A stretch of DNA of 64,000 bases, taken from assembly GCF_900083545.1 (NCBI RefSeq), contig NZ_LT559262.1, positions 1,955,673 to 2,019,672 on the forward strand. Direction: 5' to 3'. This stretch comes from Alistipes provencensis (GTDB taxonomy: Bacteria > Bacteroidota > Bacteroidia > Bacteroidales > Rikenellaceae). Under the pieces are notes generated by a model. The model was not told where the DNA came from. It made no database searches and saw only the letters and a program-made list of their open reading frames with translations. The translations under genes and the position numbers were made by a program. Below are positions 14,325 to 22,399 of the stretch, in pieces. The first letter of the stretch is position 1; each line of letters begins with the position of its first letter.

Positions 14325-14403
14325 CCGCTTGCGGCATTCAAGCCCCCGCCGAGGCGGGGGTGTGGGGGTGGGTCAGATTTGTAAACACGGCGGTACGCCG
14401 TGG
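14325..14403. repeat. Tripartite palindromic repeat
   Basis: Read on the minus strand it matches the copy in the cyd operon: hairpin CACGGCG/CGCCGTG, linker with CTGACCCACCCCC, hairpin CCCCCGCC/GGCGGGGG, then GCCGCAAGCGGC. It fills the gap before lpxH. Confidence 0.8.
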
Positions 14404-14455
14404 GAACAACCCGGGAGAGCGTTCCCGCAGTGGAATAAACCGAATAGAATCTGTT

Positions 14456-15226
14456 ATGTATTATTTCGCATCCGACATACATTTGGGGGCGGGTGACGAG
14501 CAATCCGCACGGGCGGTCGAACGACGCTTCGTGGCGTGGCTCGACACGGTGGCCCGCGATGCGGAGGCGATATTTCTGGTCGGCGACATCTTCGATTTCT
14601 GGTTCGAATACCGCCGCGTGGCGCCCAAGGGCTTCGTGCGGACGCTGGGAAAGCTGGCCGAGCTGACCGACCGGGGCGTGCGGGTGGTCTTTTTCACGGG
14701 CAACCACGACATGTGGGTCGGCGACTACCTCACGCGCGAGTGCGGAATGGAGATCTATACCTCCCCGCAGGTGATGACGCTCTCCGGCAAGAAAGTCTTC
14801 ATCGCCCACGGCGACAACATGAACATCGACGGACAGCCGATGCTGAAACTCCTCAACCGGGTGTTCCGGTCGCGGACGCTGAAATGGCTCTTTTCGTGGG
14901 GCGTGCATCCCGATCTGGCGATGAAGTTCGGCCACTGGTGGAGCGGCAAGTCGCGCAAGCGGCACAACGCCTCCGACGACGAGGCCGTGCGGACGGGCCG
15001 CGGGGGCGGCTTCGACGCCTCGCTCACCGAGCCGCTGATCGATTACGCCCGCCATTACGCCGCGACGCACGATGTCGACCATTTCGTCTTCGGGCACATG
15101 CACTTTCCGCGCGACTACCGGGAGGGCGGGTTGCATGTGGTGAACCTCGGCTGCTGGGAGAAGAACCCCGCCTGTGCCGTGCTGGACGCGGATGGCGAAA
15201 TGACCCTAAAAGAACTCGAATCATGA
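14456..15226 (+). CDS. lpxH: UDP-2,3-diacylglucosamine diphosphatase
   Basis: A 256-residue calcineurin-like metallophosphatase that cleaves UDP-2,3-diacylglucosamine to lipid X in lipid A synthesis, at the inner face of the cytoplasmic membrane. The start at 14456 gives [14 protein letters not shown]. The metal-binding blocks are in order: DIHLG (7-11), GDIFDFW, GNHDMW, HGDN and GHMHFPR. Length and motifs match LpxH-type enzymes of Bacteroidetes. The frame upstream of the chosen start runs into the repeat and is not coding. Its stop overlaps the thyA start (ATGA), making a lipid A/folate-thymidylate operon lpxH-thyA-folA. Confidence 0.9.
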   Translation: MYYFASDIHLGAGDEQSARAVERRFVAWLDTVARDAEAIFLVGDIFDFWFEYRRVAPKGFVRTLGKLAELTDRGVRVVFFTGNHDMWVGDYLTRECGMEIYTSPQVMTLSGKKVFIAHGDNMNIDGQPMLKLLNRVFRSRTLKWLFSWGVHPDLAMKFGHWWSGKSRKRHNASDDEAVRTGRGGGFDASLTEPLIDYARHYAATHDVDHFVFGHMHFPRDYREGGLHVVNLGCWEKNPACAVLDADGEMTLKELES

Positions 15227-16116
15227 AACAATACCTCGACCTGCTGCGCCGGATCAAGGCCGAAGGCGTCGTGCGGGGCGACCGCACGGGAACCGGGACC
15301 CGAGGGGTCTTCGGCCACCAGATGCGCTTCGATCTGGCGGAGGGATTTCCCCTGCTGACGACCAAGAAAGTGTTTCTCAAAGGGGTGATCCACGAACTGC
15401 TGTGGTTCCTGCAGGGGGACACCAATATCAAATACCTCGTGGAGAACGGGGTCCATATCTGGGACAACGACGCTTACCGCTATTACAACGAACTGTGCGT
15501 GCGCCACGGCGTGCTGCCCGTCGACCGGGAGACTTTTCTTGCGGCTGCGGGCGTCGAATCGCCGATCGAGGGCTACCGCTTCGGCGACCTGAACCACGTC
15601 TACGGCTACCAGTGGCGTTCGTGGCCCAAGCCCGACGGTGGGTTCGTCGACCAGATCGCGCAGGCTGTCGAACTGATTCGCACCAACCCCGAGTCGCGGC
15701 GCATCCTCGTTTCGGCGTGGAACGTCGCCGAGGTCGAAGAGATGGCCCTGCCGCCGTGTCATGTGCTGTTCCAGTTCTATGTGGCCGAAGGGCGGCTCTC
15801 GTGCCAGTTGTACCAGCGCAGCGCCGACACGTTTCTGGGCGTGCCGTTCAACATCGCCTCCTATGCCCTGCTGACCGAGATGATGGCGCAGGTGTGCGGT
15901 CTGGAGCCCGGCGAATTCGTCCATACGCTGGGCGATACGCACCTCTACCTGAACCATCTGGAACAGGTCGACGAACAGCTCGCGCGCGAACCGCGTCCGC
16001 TGCCGCGTCTGCGGCTGAACCCCGCCGTGAAGTCGGTTTTCGACTTCCGTTACGAAGATTTTACGCTCGAAGGCTACGACCCGTGGCCCGCGATCAAAGC
16101 CCCGATGTCATTCTGA
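15223..16116 (+). CDS. thyA: Thymidylate synthase
   Basis: A 297-residue enzyme that methylates dUMP to dTMP using 5,10-methylenetetrahydrofolate, producing dihydrofolate. Visible family features are [19 protein letters not shown] near the N-terminus, the folate-binding VYGYQWRSW, the catalytic cysteine C179 in [10 protein letters not shown], the phosphate-binding [16 protein letters not shown], and the C-terminal APMSF. A ~30-residue insertion around 92-120 fits the longer ThyA form. It overlaps lpxH by four bases and is followed after 5 bp by folA, which recycles the dihydrofolate it makes. Confidence 0.97.
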   Translation: MKQYLDLLRRIKAEGVVRGDRTGTGTRGVFGHQMRFDLAEGFPLLTTKKVFLKGVIHELLWFLQGDTNIKYLVENGVHIWDNDAYRYYNELCVRHGVLPVDRETFLAAAGVESPIEGYRFGDLNHVYGYQWRSWPKPDGGFVDQIAQAVELIRTNPESRRILVSAWNVAEVEEMALPPCHVLFQFYVAEGRLSCQLYQRSADTFLGVPFNIASYALLTEMMAQVCGLEPGEFVHTLGDTHLYLNHLEQVDEQLAREPRPLPRLRLNPAVKSVFDFRYEDFTLEGYDPWPAIKAPMSF

Positions 16117-16121
16117 AACCT

Positions 16122-16601
16122 ATGATCTCCATTATCGTTGCCGTTGCCGAGAACGGCGTTATCGGCGACAAGAACGCCCTGCTGTGGCACATTTCCGAGG
16201 ACCTGAAGCACTTCAAGTCCGTGACGACGGGCCATCCGGTCGTCATGGGCCGCAAGACCTTCGAATCGCTCGGGCGGCCGCTGCCCAACCGCACCAATGT
16301 CGTCATCACGCGCCAGCGGCTCGAAATCCCCGGCTGCACGGTCGTGCATTCGCTGGAGGAGGCCGTGATGCTGTTTCCGAAGGACGAAGAGGTGTTTGTG
16401 ATCGGCGGTGCGCAGATCTATGCCGAGGCCCTGCCGCTGGCCCGGCGGTTCTACCTGACGCGCGTTTTCCGTGCTTACGAGGGCGACACGAAATTCCCCG
16501 CATGGGACGAGAACGAGTGGCGGCCGGTGTCGTCCGAATCGTTCCCCTGCGGGAAGGATTATCCTTGGCCCTTCGCCTTCGAGCTCTACGAACGGCGGTA
16601 A
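16122..16601 (+). CDS. folA: Dihydrofolate reductase
   Basis: A 159-residue NADPH-dependent reductase that restores tetrahydrofolate. The N-terminus MISIIVAVAENGVIGDKNAL contains the Met20-like loop. LLWHISEDLKHFK holds the active-site acidic residue, GHPVVMGRKTFESLGRPLPNR is the cofactor-binding signature, and FVIGGAQIYAEAL the second glycine-rich loop. Its place right after thyA (5-bp gap) is the classic thyA-folA arrangement and implies shared transcription. It is the trimethoprim-target class. No odd residues were noticed. Confidence 0.97.
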   Translation: MISIIVAVAENGVIGDKNALLWHISEDLKHFKSVTTGHPVVMGRKTFESLGRPLPNRTNVVITRQRLEIPGCTVVHSLEEAVMLFPKDEEVFVIGGAQIYAEALPLARRFYLTRVFRAYEGDTKFPAWDENEWRPVSSESFPCGKDYPWPFAFELYERR

Positions 16602-16641
16602 ATTACGCATTTATACCACCGCCCGGCTCGGACGGATTCCC

Positions 16642-16649
16642 TACCTTTG
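16642..16649 (+). promoter_or_regulatory. -7 promoter box of the Hdr-like operon
   Basis: TAccTTTG, 29 nt before the first gene. The box overlaps a small inverted repeat CTTTGCAGTGCAAAGG (16645-16660), which could be an operator. No convincing -33 TTTG. Confidence 0.5.
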
Positions 16650-16677
16650 CAGTGCAAAGGTTTTTTTGTATATAGGT

Positions 16678-17376
16678 ATGGGAAAATATTTCGACATGCT
16701 CATGGAGGATGTGCGGATGAAGGAGGGCCTTCATGCGTGCATGAACTGCGGCGTCTGCACGGGCGTCTGCCCGGCGGCGGAGTTCTACAACTACGACCCG
16801 CGGCAAATCGTCTGCATCGTCCAGACGCGCGACGACGACGCCATCGAGGAGCTGCTGAAAAGCGACACGATTTGGTACTGCGGCGAATGCATGTCGTGCC
16901 GTCCGCGCTGTCCGCGGGGCAATACGCCGGGGTATGTGATTCAGGCGCTGCGCACGCTGTCGCAGAAGCTGGGCTTCTTCGTCGAGAGCGAGAAGGGCCG
17001 CCAGCAGTTGGCCCTGAAGCGCATCATCGGCGAGAACATCCTCCGCACGGGTTACTGCATCGTTCCGCGGCTGGTCAAACCCGAACTGCACCCCGAGCAG
17101 GGCGGCGTCTGGAAGTGGATTTACGACAACGACAAGGAGATTTACGGCCAGTTCACGCCCGTTTACATGCGCCACGGCGCCGGGGCCCTGCGCCGGCTGG
17201 ACGAAGAGTCGCTCGCCGAGATCAACGAAATCTTCAAAGTCAGCGGCGGCAGTGAGATGTTCGATACCATCGAGCGGCACTCCGACCGCAAGGCCCGCGA
17301 ACTGGGCTACGAGGAGGGCGCCGACCAGCAGTACATGATGGATGTTTTCCTCTCGAACAGTAATGAGCATTACTAA
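16678..17376 (+). CDS. HdrC-like 4Fe-4S dicluster protein
   Basis: A 232-residue iron-sulfur protein resembling the C subunit of heterodisulfide reductases, which passes electrons between flavin and disulfide-reducing subunits. Two CxxCxxCxxxC motifs each bind a 4Fe-4S cluster: C21/C24/C27/C31 (CMNCGVCTGVCP) and C68/C71/C74/C78 (CGECMSCRPRCP). The C-terminal ~120 residues are extra to the minimal HdrC and have no recognised domain. It starts the five-gene Hdr-like operon; the next gene begins directly after its stop. No signal peptide is seen, so it should be cytoplasmic. Confidence 0.88.
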   Translation: MGKYFDMLMEDVRMKEGLHACMNCGVCTGVCPAAEFYNYDPRQIVCIVQTRDDDAIEELLKSDTIWYCGECMSCRPRCPRGNTPGYVIQALRTLSQKLGFFVESEKGRQQLALKRIIGENILRTGYCIVPRLVKPELHPEQGGVWKWIYDNDKEIYGQFTPVYMRHGAGALRRLDEESLAEINEIFKVSGGSEMFDTIERHSDRKARELGYEEGADQQYMMDVFLSNSNEHY

Positions 17377-17377
17377 G

Positions 17378-18469
17378 ATGACAATGAAGCGAAAGAGTTG
17401 GCAGGACTACCAGAAGGAGATCGCCGACGACCACTATTACTATGCACGCAGTTGCATCCGGCAGAATTTCTTTCCCGGAAGCGAGAAGTTTTTCATCGAC
17501 ATGCTGCGCAACGACCTTGGGAAAGACCTCACGGACGATCCGCTGCACTCCTCGTGCACGGGCATCGGCTACCACTCGGACATCGTGCCGCTGGAGACCA
17601 TCATGACGGTCGTGGCGCGGCAGTTCGCGCTGATGACCGAGGCGGGGTACGAGAACCTCGTCTCGTCGTGCATCACCTCGTTCGGCGTCTATTCGGAGAT
17701 TCTGGCCACATGGCACGAGTTCCCCGAGACCGAGGAGAAAGCCCGTGAGAACCTCTATAAGGCCACCAAACGCGAGTTCAAAAAGCCCGCGAGTCTGGCC
17801 CACACGTCGGACATCGTGTTTCACTTCCGCGAGGAGATCGCTGCGCGGGCCAAGAAACGGCTGGTGAACGCCGTCACGGGCGAACCGCTGAAGGTCGTGG
17901 AGCATATCGGCTGCCACTACGCCAAGATATTTCCCAAATCCGGCATCGGGGGATCGGAATTCCCCTATGTGCTGGCCGGCATGGTCGAGTCGTGGGGCGG
18001 CGAGTGCGTGGATTATCCCGAACGCCGCCATTGCTGCGGCTTCGGTTTCCGCAACTACCTCGTGCAGGCCAACCGCGGCTATTCGATCGCCAATTCGCTC
18101 AAGAAGCTGGAGAGCATGGCGCCCTACAAACCCGATTTCATCGTGGCCAACTGCCCCGGCTGCGCGATGTTCCTCGACAAGTGGCAGTACACCATAGCCG
18201 AGATGGAGGGCACGACTTACGGCCAAAACGGTCACGGCATTCCGGTGCTGACTTACGAGGAGATGGCCGGGCTGGTGCTGGGCTACGACCCGTGGGAGCT
18301 GGGGATGCAGATGCATCAGGTCAACGTGGAACCCCTGCTGGATAAGATGGGCGTCGAGTACGACCCCGCGGCCAAATACTTGGGCCGCAACGGAAAATAT
18401 ATCGGAAAACCCGCGTCGGCGGTGGTCAACTGCTGCCCGACGGATACCATTTACGACATCAGAGAGTAA
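17378..18469 (+). CDS. HdrB-like CCG-domain protein
   Basis: A 363-residue homologue of the HdrB catalytic subunit. The start at 17378 (MTMKRKSWQDY) follows the previous stop by one base; other in-frame ATGs lie within 21 bases. The C-terminal CCG motif is complete: C179, C219-C220, C259 and C262, with spacings of 39 and 38 residues as in HdrB, where it binds a non-cubane 4Fe-4S cluster. The N-terminal motif is degraded: C26, then SC at 59-60 in place of CC, then C98 followed by xxS. So probably only one such cluster forms. It overlaps the HdrA-like gene by one base (TAATG). Confidence 0.88.
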   Translation: MTMKRKSWQDYQKEIADDHYYYARSCIRQNFFPGSEKFFIDMLRNDLGKDLTDDPLHSSCTGIGYHSDIVPLETIMTVVARQFALMTEAGYENLVSSCITSFGVYSEILATWHEFPETEEKARENLYKATKREFKKPASLAHTSDIVFHFREEIAARAKKRLVNAVTGEPLKVVEHIGCHYAKIFPKSGIGGSEFPYVLAGMVESWGGECVDYPERRHCCGFGFRNYLVQANRGYSIANSLKKLESMAPYKPDFIVANCPGCAMFLDKWQYTIAEMEGTTYGQNGHGIPVLTYEEMAGLVLGYDPWELGMQMHQVNVEPLLDKMGVEYDPAAKYLGRNGKYIGKPASAVVNCCPTDTIYDIRE

Positions 18470-19476
18470 TGAAAAAAAAGGTAATCATCATCGGCGGCGG
18501 CGTTGCGGGCATGCAGACGGCCCTGCGCTTGGCGGAGCAGGGCGTCGAGCCCACGATCATCGAGAAGGAGGCCGAACTGGGCGGCAAGCTCCGGGGCTGG
18601 CATGTGCTGTTCCCGTCGTTCACGCCCGCGCAGGAGGTGCTGACCGAACTGCGCCGGAGGATCAACGAGGGCGGTATCGGGGTGCTGACCTCCACCGAGG
18701 TGCAGGGCTTCACGAAGAACTCGGTGACGCTCTCCGACGGGCGGACGCTGACGTGCGATTCGGTGGTGGTGGCGTCGGGTTTCACGCTCTTCGACGCCTC
18801 GATCAAGGAGGAGTACGGCTACGGCATCTATGACAACGTCTTCACGACGGTCGACATCGAGCGGATGCTGAACGAAGGCCGCGTGGCGAAGTCCGACGGG
18901 TCGCGTCCCAAGCGCATCGCGTTTCTGCACTGCGTGGGCTCACGAGACGAGAAGGTGTGCCAGCAGCACTGTTCGAAGGTGTGCTGCATCACGGGCGTGA
19001 AGCAGGCGATGGAGATGAAACAGCTCTTTCCCGAAGCCGACGTCTTCAATTTCTACATGGACATCCGTATGTTCGGCCCCGGCTACGAGGAGATGTACCG
19101 CGAGGCGCAGCAGAAATACAACATCCACTTCCTGCGCGGGCGTATCTCCGAGGCCAGCCCGATGATCGACGGACGGGTGCAGATCAAGGCCGAGGACACG
19201 CTGACGGGCCGTCCCCTGCGCATGAGCGTCGACATGCTGATCCTGATCGTGGGCATGCGGGCCAACGACGACAACGAGGCGTTCGCTTCGGGGGCCGGGC
19301 TGAACCGCGCCCCGAGCGGGTTCATGGCTCCGCGCGACATGTTTCTCGGTAACGTGAAAAGCAACGTCGACGGCATTTTCTACGCCGGAACGATCTCGGC
19401 GCCCAAGAACATCGGCGAATCGCTGAACGAAGGAATCGCTGCGGCCGACGCCGCGGCCAAATATGTGGGGGCATAG
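18469..19476 (+). CDS. HdrA-like FAD-binding iron-sulfur protein (short form)
   Basis: A 335-residue flavoprotein. The Rossmann FAD motif IIGGGVAGMQTALRLAEQG opens the chain, and a cysteine group C155, C164, C168, C172, C173 (CVGSRD then CSKVCC) is the HdrA cluster signature. The C-terminal segment IFYAGTISAPKNIGESLNEG closes the FAD site. Methanogen HdrA (~650 residues) has extra N- and C-terminal ferredoxin domains that are missing here. The size is nearer to QmoA of sulfate reducers. Starts within the stop of the HdrB-like gene and is followed after 2 bp by a second HdrC-like gene. Whether the FAD can bifurcate electrons is unknown. Confidence 0.9.
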   Translation: MKKKVIIIGGGVAGMQTALRLAEQGVEPTIIEKEAELGGKLRGWHVLFPSFTPAQEVLTELRRRINEGGIGVLTSTEVQGFTKNSVTLSDGRTLTCDSVVVASGFTLFDASIKEEYGYGIYDNVFTTVDIERMLNEGRVAKSDGSRPKRIAFLHCVGSRDEKVCQQHCSKVCCITGVKQAMEMKQLFPEADVFNFYMDIRMFGPGYEEMYREAQQKYNIHFLRGRISEASPMIDGRVQIKAEDTLTGRPLRMSVDMLILIVGMRANDDNEAFASGAGLNRAPSGFMAPRDMFLGNVKSNVDGIFYAGTISAPKNIGESLNEGIAAADAAAKYVGA

Positions 19477-19478
19477 TC

Positions 19479-19814
19479 ATGGCGGCGATCAATTTCGGAT
19501 ATACCATCTCCAAGCCCCGGGCCATCGACATCGACCGCAACAACCTGCGCAAGAGCGACGAGATCCTGCGCGAGATGCCCGAGTTGCAGACCTGCATCGG
19601 ATGCGGGGCCTGCACGGCGGTCTGCACGGCGGGAAACCTCACGGAGTTCAACTTCCGCAAGGTCCACACGCTGGTGCGCCGCGGCGAGTATCAGGGCGCC
19701 TACGAGGAGATGAACAAGTGCATGCTGTGCGGCAAATGCCGGCTGGTGTGCCCGCGGGGCATCAACACGCGCGGCGTGGTAATGCTTATCAAACGTAAAC
19801 TGGGAGATTTCTGA
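19479..19814 (+). CDS. Small HdrC-like 4Fe-4S dicluster protein
   Basis: A 111-residue protein with two cubane-cluster motifs, C39/C42/C45/C49 (CIGCGACTAVC) and C81/C84/C87/C91 (CMLCGKCRLVCP). It is a minimal HdrC and the second in the operon, which suggests the cluster has two electron-transfer arms, one for the soluble HdrB and one for the membrane subunit. Spacing to both neighbours is 2 bp, so it is part of the same transcript and probably the same complex. Confidence 0.88.
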   Translation: MAAINFGYTISKPRAIDIDRNNLRKSDEILREMPELQTCIGCGACTAVCTAGNLTEFNFRKVHTLVRRGEYQGAYEEMNKCMLCGKCRLVCPRGINTRGVVMLIKRKLGDF

Positions 19815-19816
19815 CG

Positions 19817-21598
19817 ATGACATTCTACGCACCATTCTGCCTGCCGTTTATCATCGGAGCCTCGGTGATGTTCCTCACCTTGGCGTGGAAGTGGGGCAAG
19901 TGGCTCTGGCTGCTGCCCCGCGCCGACAAGAAACGCATCCTGTTCGGGCTGCCCACGCGCCGCACCTTTGCCGCGGCGTGGGAGGTGGTGAGCGAGTCGC
20001 TCCTCCACCGCCGTATCTTCAAGGTCAACCCCCTGCTGGGATACATGCACATGTCGCTGGCTTTCGGCTGGTTCCTGCTGATCGCCGTGGGGTGGATCGA
20101 GACCGTCGCCTACCTCGGATTCCGCTATGTGCCGTTGCAGGGTCACGTCTTTTTCAAGTATTTCGGCACGGGACTCGAACACAAGCCCGCTTTCGATTTC
20201 GTGATGGACCTGCTGCTGCTGTTCGTCCTCTCGGGCGTGGCGTTGGCTTGGGGCAAGCGCTTCTACTCCCGGGCGATGGGCCTGCGGCGCACCACGAAAC
20301 ACGTCCTCGGCGATCGTGTGGCCTTGTCGGCACTGTGGTTCGTCTTTCCGGCGCGTCTGGTGGCCGAAAGCGCCACATGCGCGCTGTACGGCGGCGGGGG
20401 ATTCCTCACCGGGGGGCTCGGGGCGTGGATGGCCGCGCACATCGGCATGATGCCGCTGATGAACCTCGAGACCGTGGCATGGTGGTTCTATTCGTCGTGC
20501 CTCGGGGTCTTCTTCGTGGCGCTGCCGTTCTCGCGTTACATGCACATTTTTACGGAGATACCCCTCATCTTCCTGCGCCACTACAAACTGCGCTCGGGCG
20601 AGAAGGAGTCCTCCTACGATAATTTTCAGGTCGAGGCCTGCTCGCGCTGCGGCATCTGCATCGACCCCTGCCAGTTGCAGAGCGTGTTGGGTATCAACGA
20701 CGTGCAGTCGGTTTATTTCCTGCGCGACCGCCGCTATAACATGCTGCGCCTGCAGACGGCCGACAACTGCCTGATGTGCGGACGCTGCGTCGAGAAATGT
20801 CCCGTGAACATCGACCTCAATACCCTCCGGATCAACTCGCGCGACAAGATGCGCAACGTCCCCGACGAACGTCGCTACGGCTATTTCAAGGGGCTCGACC
20901 GTTCCGCGGGCGAGGGTAAGGTGGGCTATTTCGCGGGCTGCATGACCCTGCTGACGCCGCGCACGATGTCGGCTATGTCGACGATCTTCGACGCTGCGGG
21001 CGAGGAGGTTTGGTGGGCCGACCGCGAAGGCGGCGTCTGCTGCGGGCGTCCGCTCAAACTGGCCGGCGAGACCGACTCGGCGCACAAGATGATGCGTTAC
21101 AATGAGGAATTGTTCCGCAAACACGGCATCACGACCCTTGTGACGTCGTGCCCGATCTGCCTCAAGGTGTTCCGCGAGGATTACAGCCTGTCGGGTATCG
21201 AGGTGCTGCACCATTCGGAGTACATCCTGCGCCTGATCCGTACCGGCCGCCTTGCGCTGGAACACGGGGCTACGCGCTTCACTTACCATGACCCCTGCGA
21301 ACTGGGGCGCGGCAGCGGCATTTACGACGAGCCGCGCGCCGTGATCGAGGCTGTGGGTGAACTGCTGGAACCCGCCTCGACGCGCGAGAACGCCCTCTGC
21401 TGCGGCTCCTCGGTGGCCAACACGGCCATTTCCGACGGCCAGCAGGTCCGCATCGCGCAGTCGGTCGCCGCGGAGCTCGACGCCACGGGTGCCGACGTGA
21501 TCGTCACGGCGTGTCCGCTCTGCAAGAAGGCCATCGGCCGCGGTACGAAAGGCGAAATCCGCGACTTGGCGGAAATTGTGGCTGCTAATATCCGTTGA
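19817..21598 (+). CDS. HdrE-HdrD-like membrane fusion protein
   Basis: A 593-residue protein. Residues 1-255 contain about five membrane helices, with histidines H78, H208 and H243 inside or beside helices that could hold b-type heme, as in HdrE or NarI. Residues 270-330 carry two 4Fe-4S motifs (C275/278/281/285; C318/321/324/328). Residues 370-593 carry two complete CCG motifs: C375, CC408-409, C445/C448 and C494, CC528-529, C566/C569. The chain thus joins a quinone-reactive cytochrome part to an HdrD-like disulfide-reductase part. It is the last of the five Hdr-type genes. Electron exchange between menaquinone and the soluble subunits is inferred. Confidence 0.88.
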   Translation: MTFYAPFCLPFIIGASVMFLTLAWKWGKWLWLLPRADKKRILFGLPTRRTFAAAWEVVSESLLHRRIFKVNPLLGYMHMSLAFGWFLLIAVGWIETVAYLGFRYVPLQGHVFFKYFGTGLEHKPAFDFVMDLLLLFVLSGVALAWGKRFYSRAMGLRRTTKHVLGDRVALSALWFVFPARLVAESATCALYGGGGFLTGGLGAWMAAHIGMMPLMNLETVAWWFYSSCLGVFFVALPFSRYMHIFTEIPLIFLRHYKLRSGEKESSYDNFQVEACSRCGICIDPCQLQSVLGINDVQSVYFLRDRRYNMLRLQTADNCLMCGRCVEKCPVNIDLNTLRINSRDKMRNVPDERRYGYFKGLDRSAGEGKVGYFAGCMTLLTPRTMSAMSTIFDAAGEEVWWADREGGVCCGRPLKLAGETDSAHKMMRYNEELFRKHGITTLVTSCPICLKVFREDYSLSGIEVLHHSEYILRLIRTGRLALEHGATRFTYHDPCELGRGSGIYDEPRAVIEAVGELLEPASTRENALCCGSSVANTAISDGQQVRIAQSVAAELDATGADVIVTACPLCKKAIGRGTKGEIRDLAEIVAANIR

Positions 21599-21600
21599 TT

Positions 21601-22074
21601 ATGGGACAATATAAGTATGGCGGCCGCAACCTGAAGCGGGAGGCCAATCTGATTCTTTACGGAGTCCCGGCCTCGTGGTCGGGCTATCTGGTGTTCGATT
21701 ATGCGTATGCCGATTCCGGGCGGGGTTTGTTCCGGCTTTTCTCTCCGGAGATGCGCCCCTATGTATTTGTGGCGCTCGTGGCGTTGGTGGTCGGATTTGC
21801 CTATGCAGGGTATCGGAGGATCGTCGGCGGGCCCAAAATCGAGGGTGACATACGGATCGAAGCGGGCAAATTGCGCATGACTGTTCAGCACGGGAACCGG
21901 ACGGAACACGTCGAACTGGAGATTCCGGAACTGACGTTTGTTGAGAACGACGAAGAGCGGGTGCGTATCGTTTCGTCGAAAGGTGAATATATTTTCAATA
22001 GCAGCGGTTTTGAATCCGAAGGCGTTTATGAAAAATTCCAGTCGGAAATGACGTGTGAGAAGTATAAAAAATAA
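21601..22074 (+). CDS. Hypothetical two-helix membrane protein
   Basis: A 157-residue protein; the start at 21601 (MGQYKYGGRN) lies 2 bp after the Hdr-like fusion gene. A weak hydrophobic segment near residues 20-40 and a clear helix at ~60-80 (PYVFVALVALVVGFAYAGYR) are followed by a ~75-residue beta-rich soluble domain (EGDIRIEAGKLRMTVQHGN). I recognise no family. Its close spacing suggests co-transcription with the Hdr-like operon, but base composition is a little lower in GC and a separate origin is possible. Confidence 0.7.
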   Translation: MGQYKYGGRNLKREANLILYGVPASWSGYLVFDYAYADSGRGLFRLFSPEMRPYVFVALVALVVGFAYAGYRRIVGGPKIEGDIRIEAGKLRMTVQHGNRTEHVELEIPELTFVENDEERVRIVSSKGEYIFNSSGFESEGVYEKFQSEMTCEKYKK

Positions 22075-22134
22075 TTTTTTGCGGCTGACAGCGAGATGGA
22101 TAGGGCCTGTCCGGACATTTGGCTGTAAGAAATA

Positions 22135-22166
22135 TTTGCAAAATCCGGAATTTTGTCTTATCTTTG
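22135..22166 (+). promoter_or_regulatory. Promoter of the initiator tRNA
   Basis: TTTG at 22135-22138, 20-nt gap, TAtcTTTG at 22159-22166; the tRNA begins 38 nt downstream. Confidence 0.7.
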
Positions 22167-22203
22167 CACACGCAAAAGCGATAGATCATATCTAAAGACA
22201 TAT

Positions 22204-22276
22204 CGCGGGATGGAGCAGTTGGCAGCTCGTCGGGCTCATAACCCGAAGGTCGAAGGTTCGAGTCCTTCTCCCGCTA
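22204..22276 (+). tRNA. Initiator tRNA-fMet (anticodon CAU)
   Basis: Anticodon CAT in the loop CTCATAA. Two initiator features are visible: position 1 is C opposite T at the end of the acceptor stem (CGCGGGA against TCCCGCT, so the first pair does not form), and the anticodon stem ends in three G-C pairs (GGG/CCC). The discriminator is A at 22276 and CCA is not encoded. Confidence 0.93.
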
Positions 22277-22277
22277 C

Positions 22278-22318
22278 TAAATCAAAAAGGAAGCATCAAA
22301 TGCTTCCTTTTTGATTTA
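22278..22318 (+). terminator. Terminator of tRNA-fMet
   Basis: A perfect 18-bp stem (22278-22295 with 22301-22318, loop TCAAA) with a T-run inside its right arm, right behind the tRNA. Confidence 0.8.
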
Positions 22319-22349
22319 AATATCCGAGGGAGGACGAGAATCGCAGCCA

Positions 22350-22394
22350 ATTCTTCTCCCGCTGCCTTGAGGCTGAATCGAAAGATTCGGCCTC
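22350..22394. repeat. Partial copy of the tRNA 3' end followed by a hairpin
   Basis: CTTCTCCCGCT, the last bases of the tRNA-fMet T/acceptor arm, recurs at about 22353-22363. A hairpin GAGGCTGAATC/GATTCGGCCTC follows (22369-22394) and could terminate the convergent DUF2867 gene. Confidence 0.5.
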
Positions 22395-22399
22395 TTTTC

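Noticed and set aside
12965..15136. A 723-codon minus-strand open frame over the TlpA-like and lpxH genes
   Set aside because: It crosses two real genes and intergenic repeats with no domain. Its C-terminal part merely translates the promoter-bearing repeats.
16678..21598. True methanogen-type heterodisulfide reductase
   Set aside because: No other methanogenesis gene is visible, the HdrA is short, and the promoters and neighbours are those of Bacteroidetes, so only an Hdr-like assignment is justified.
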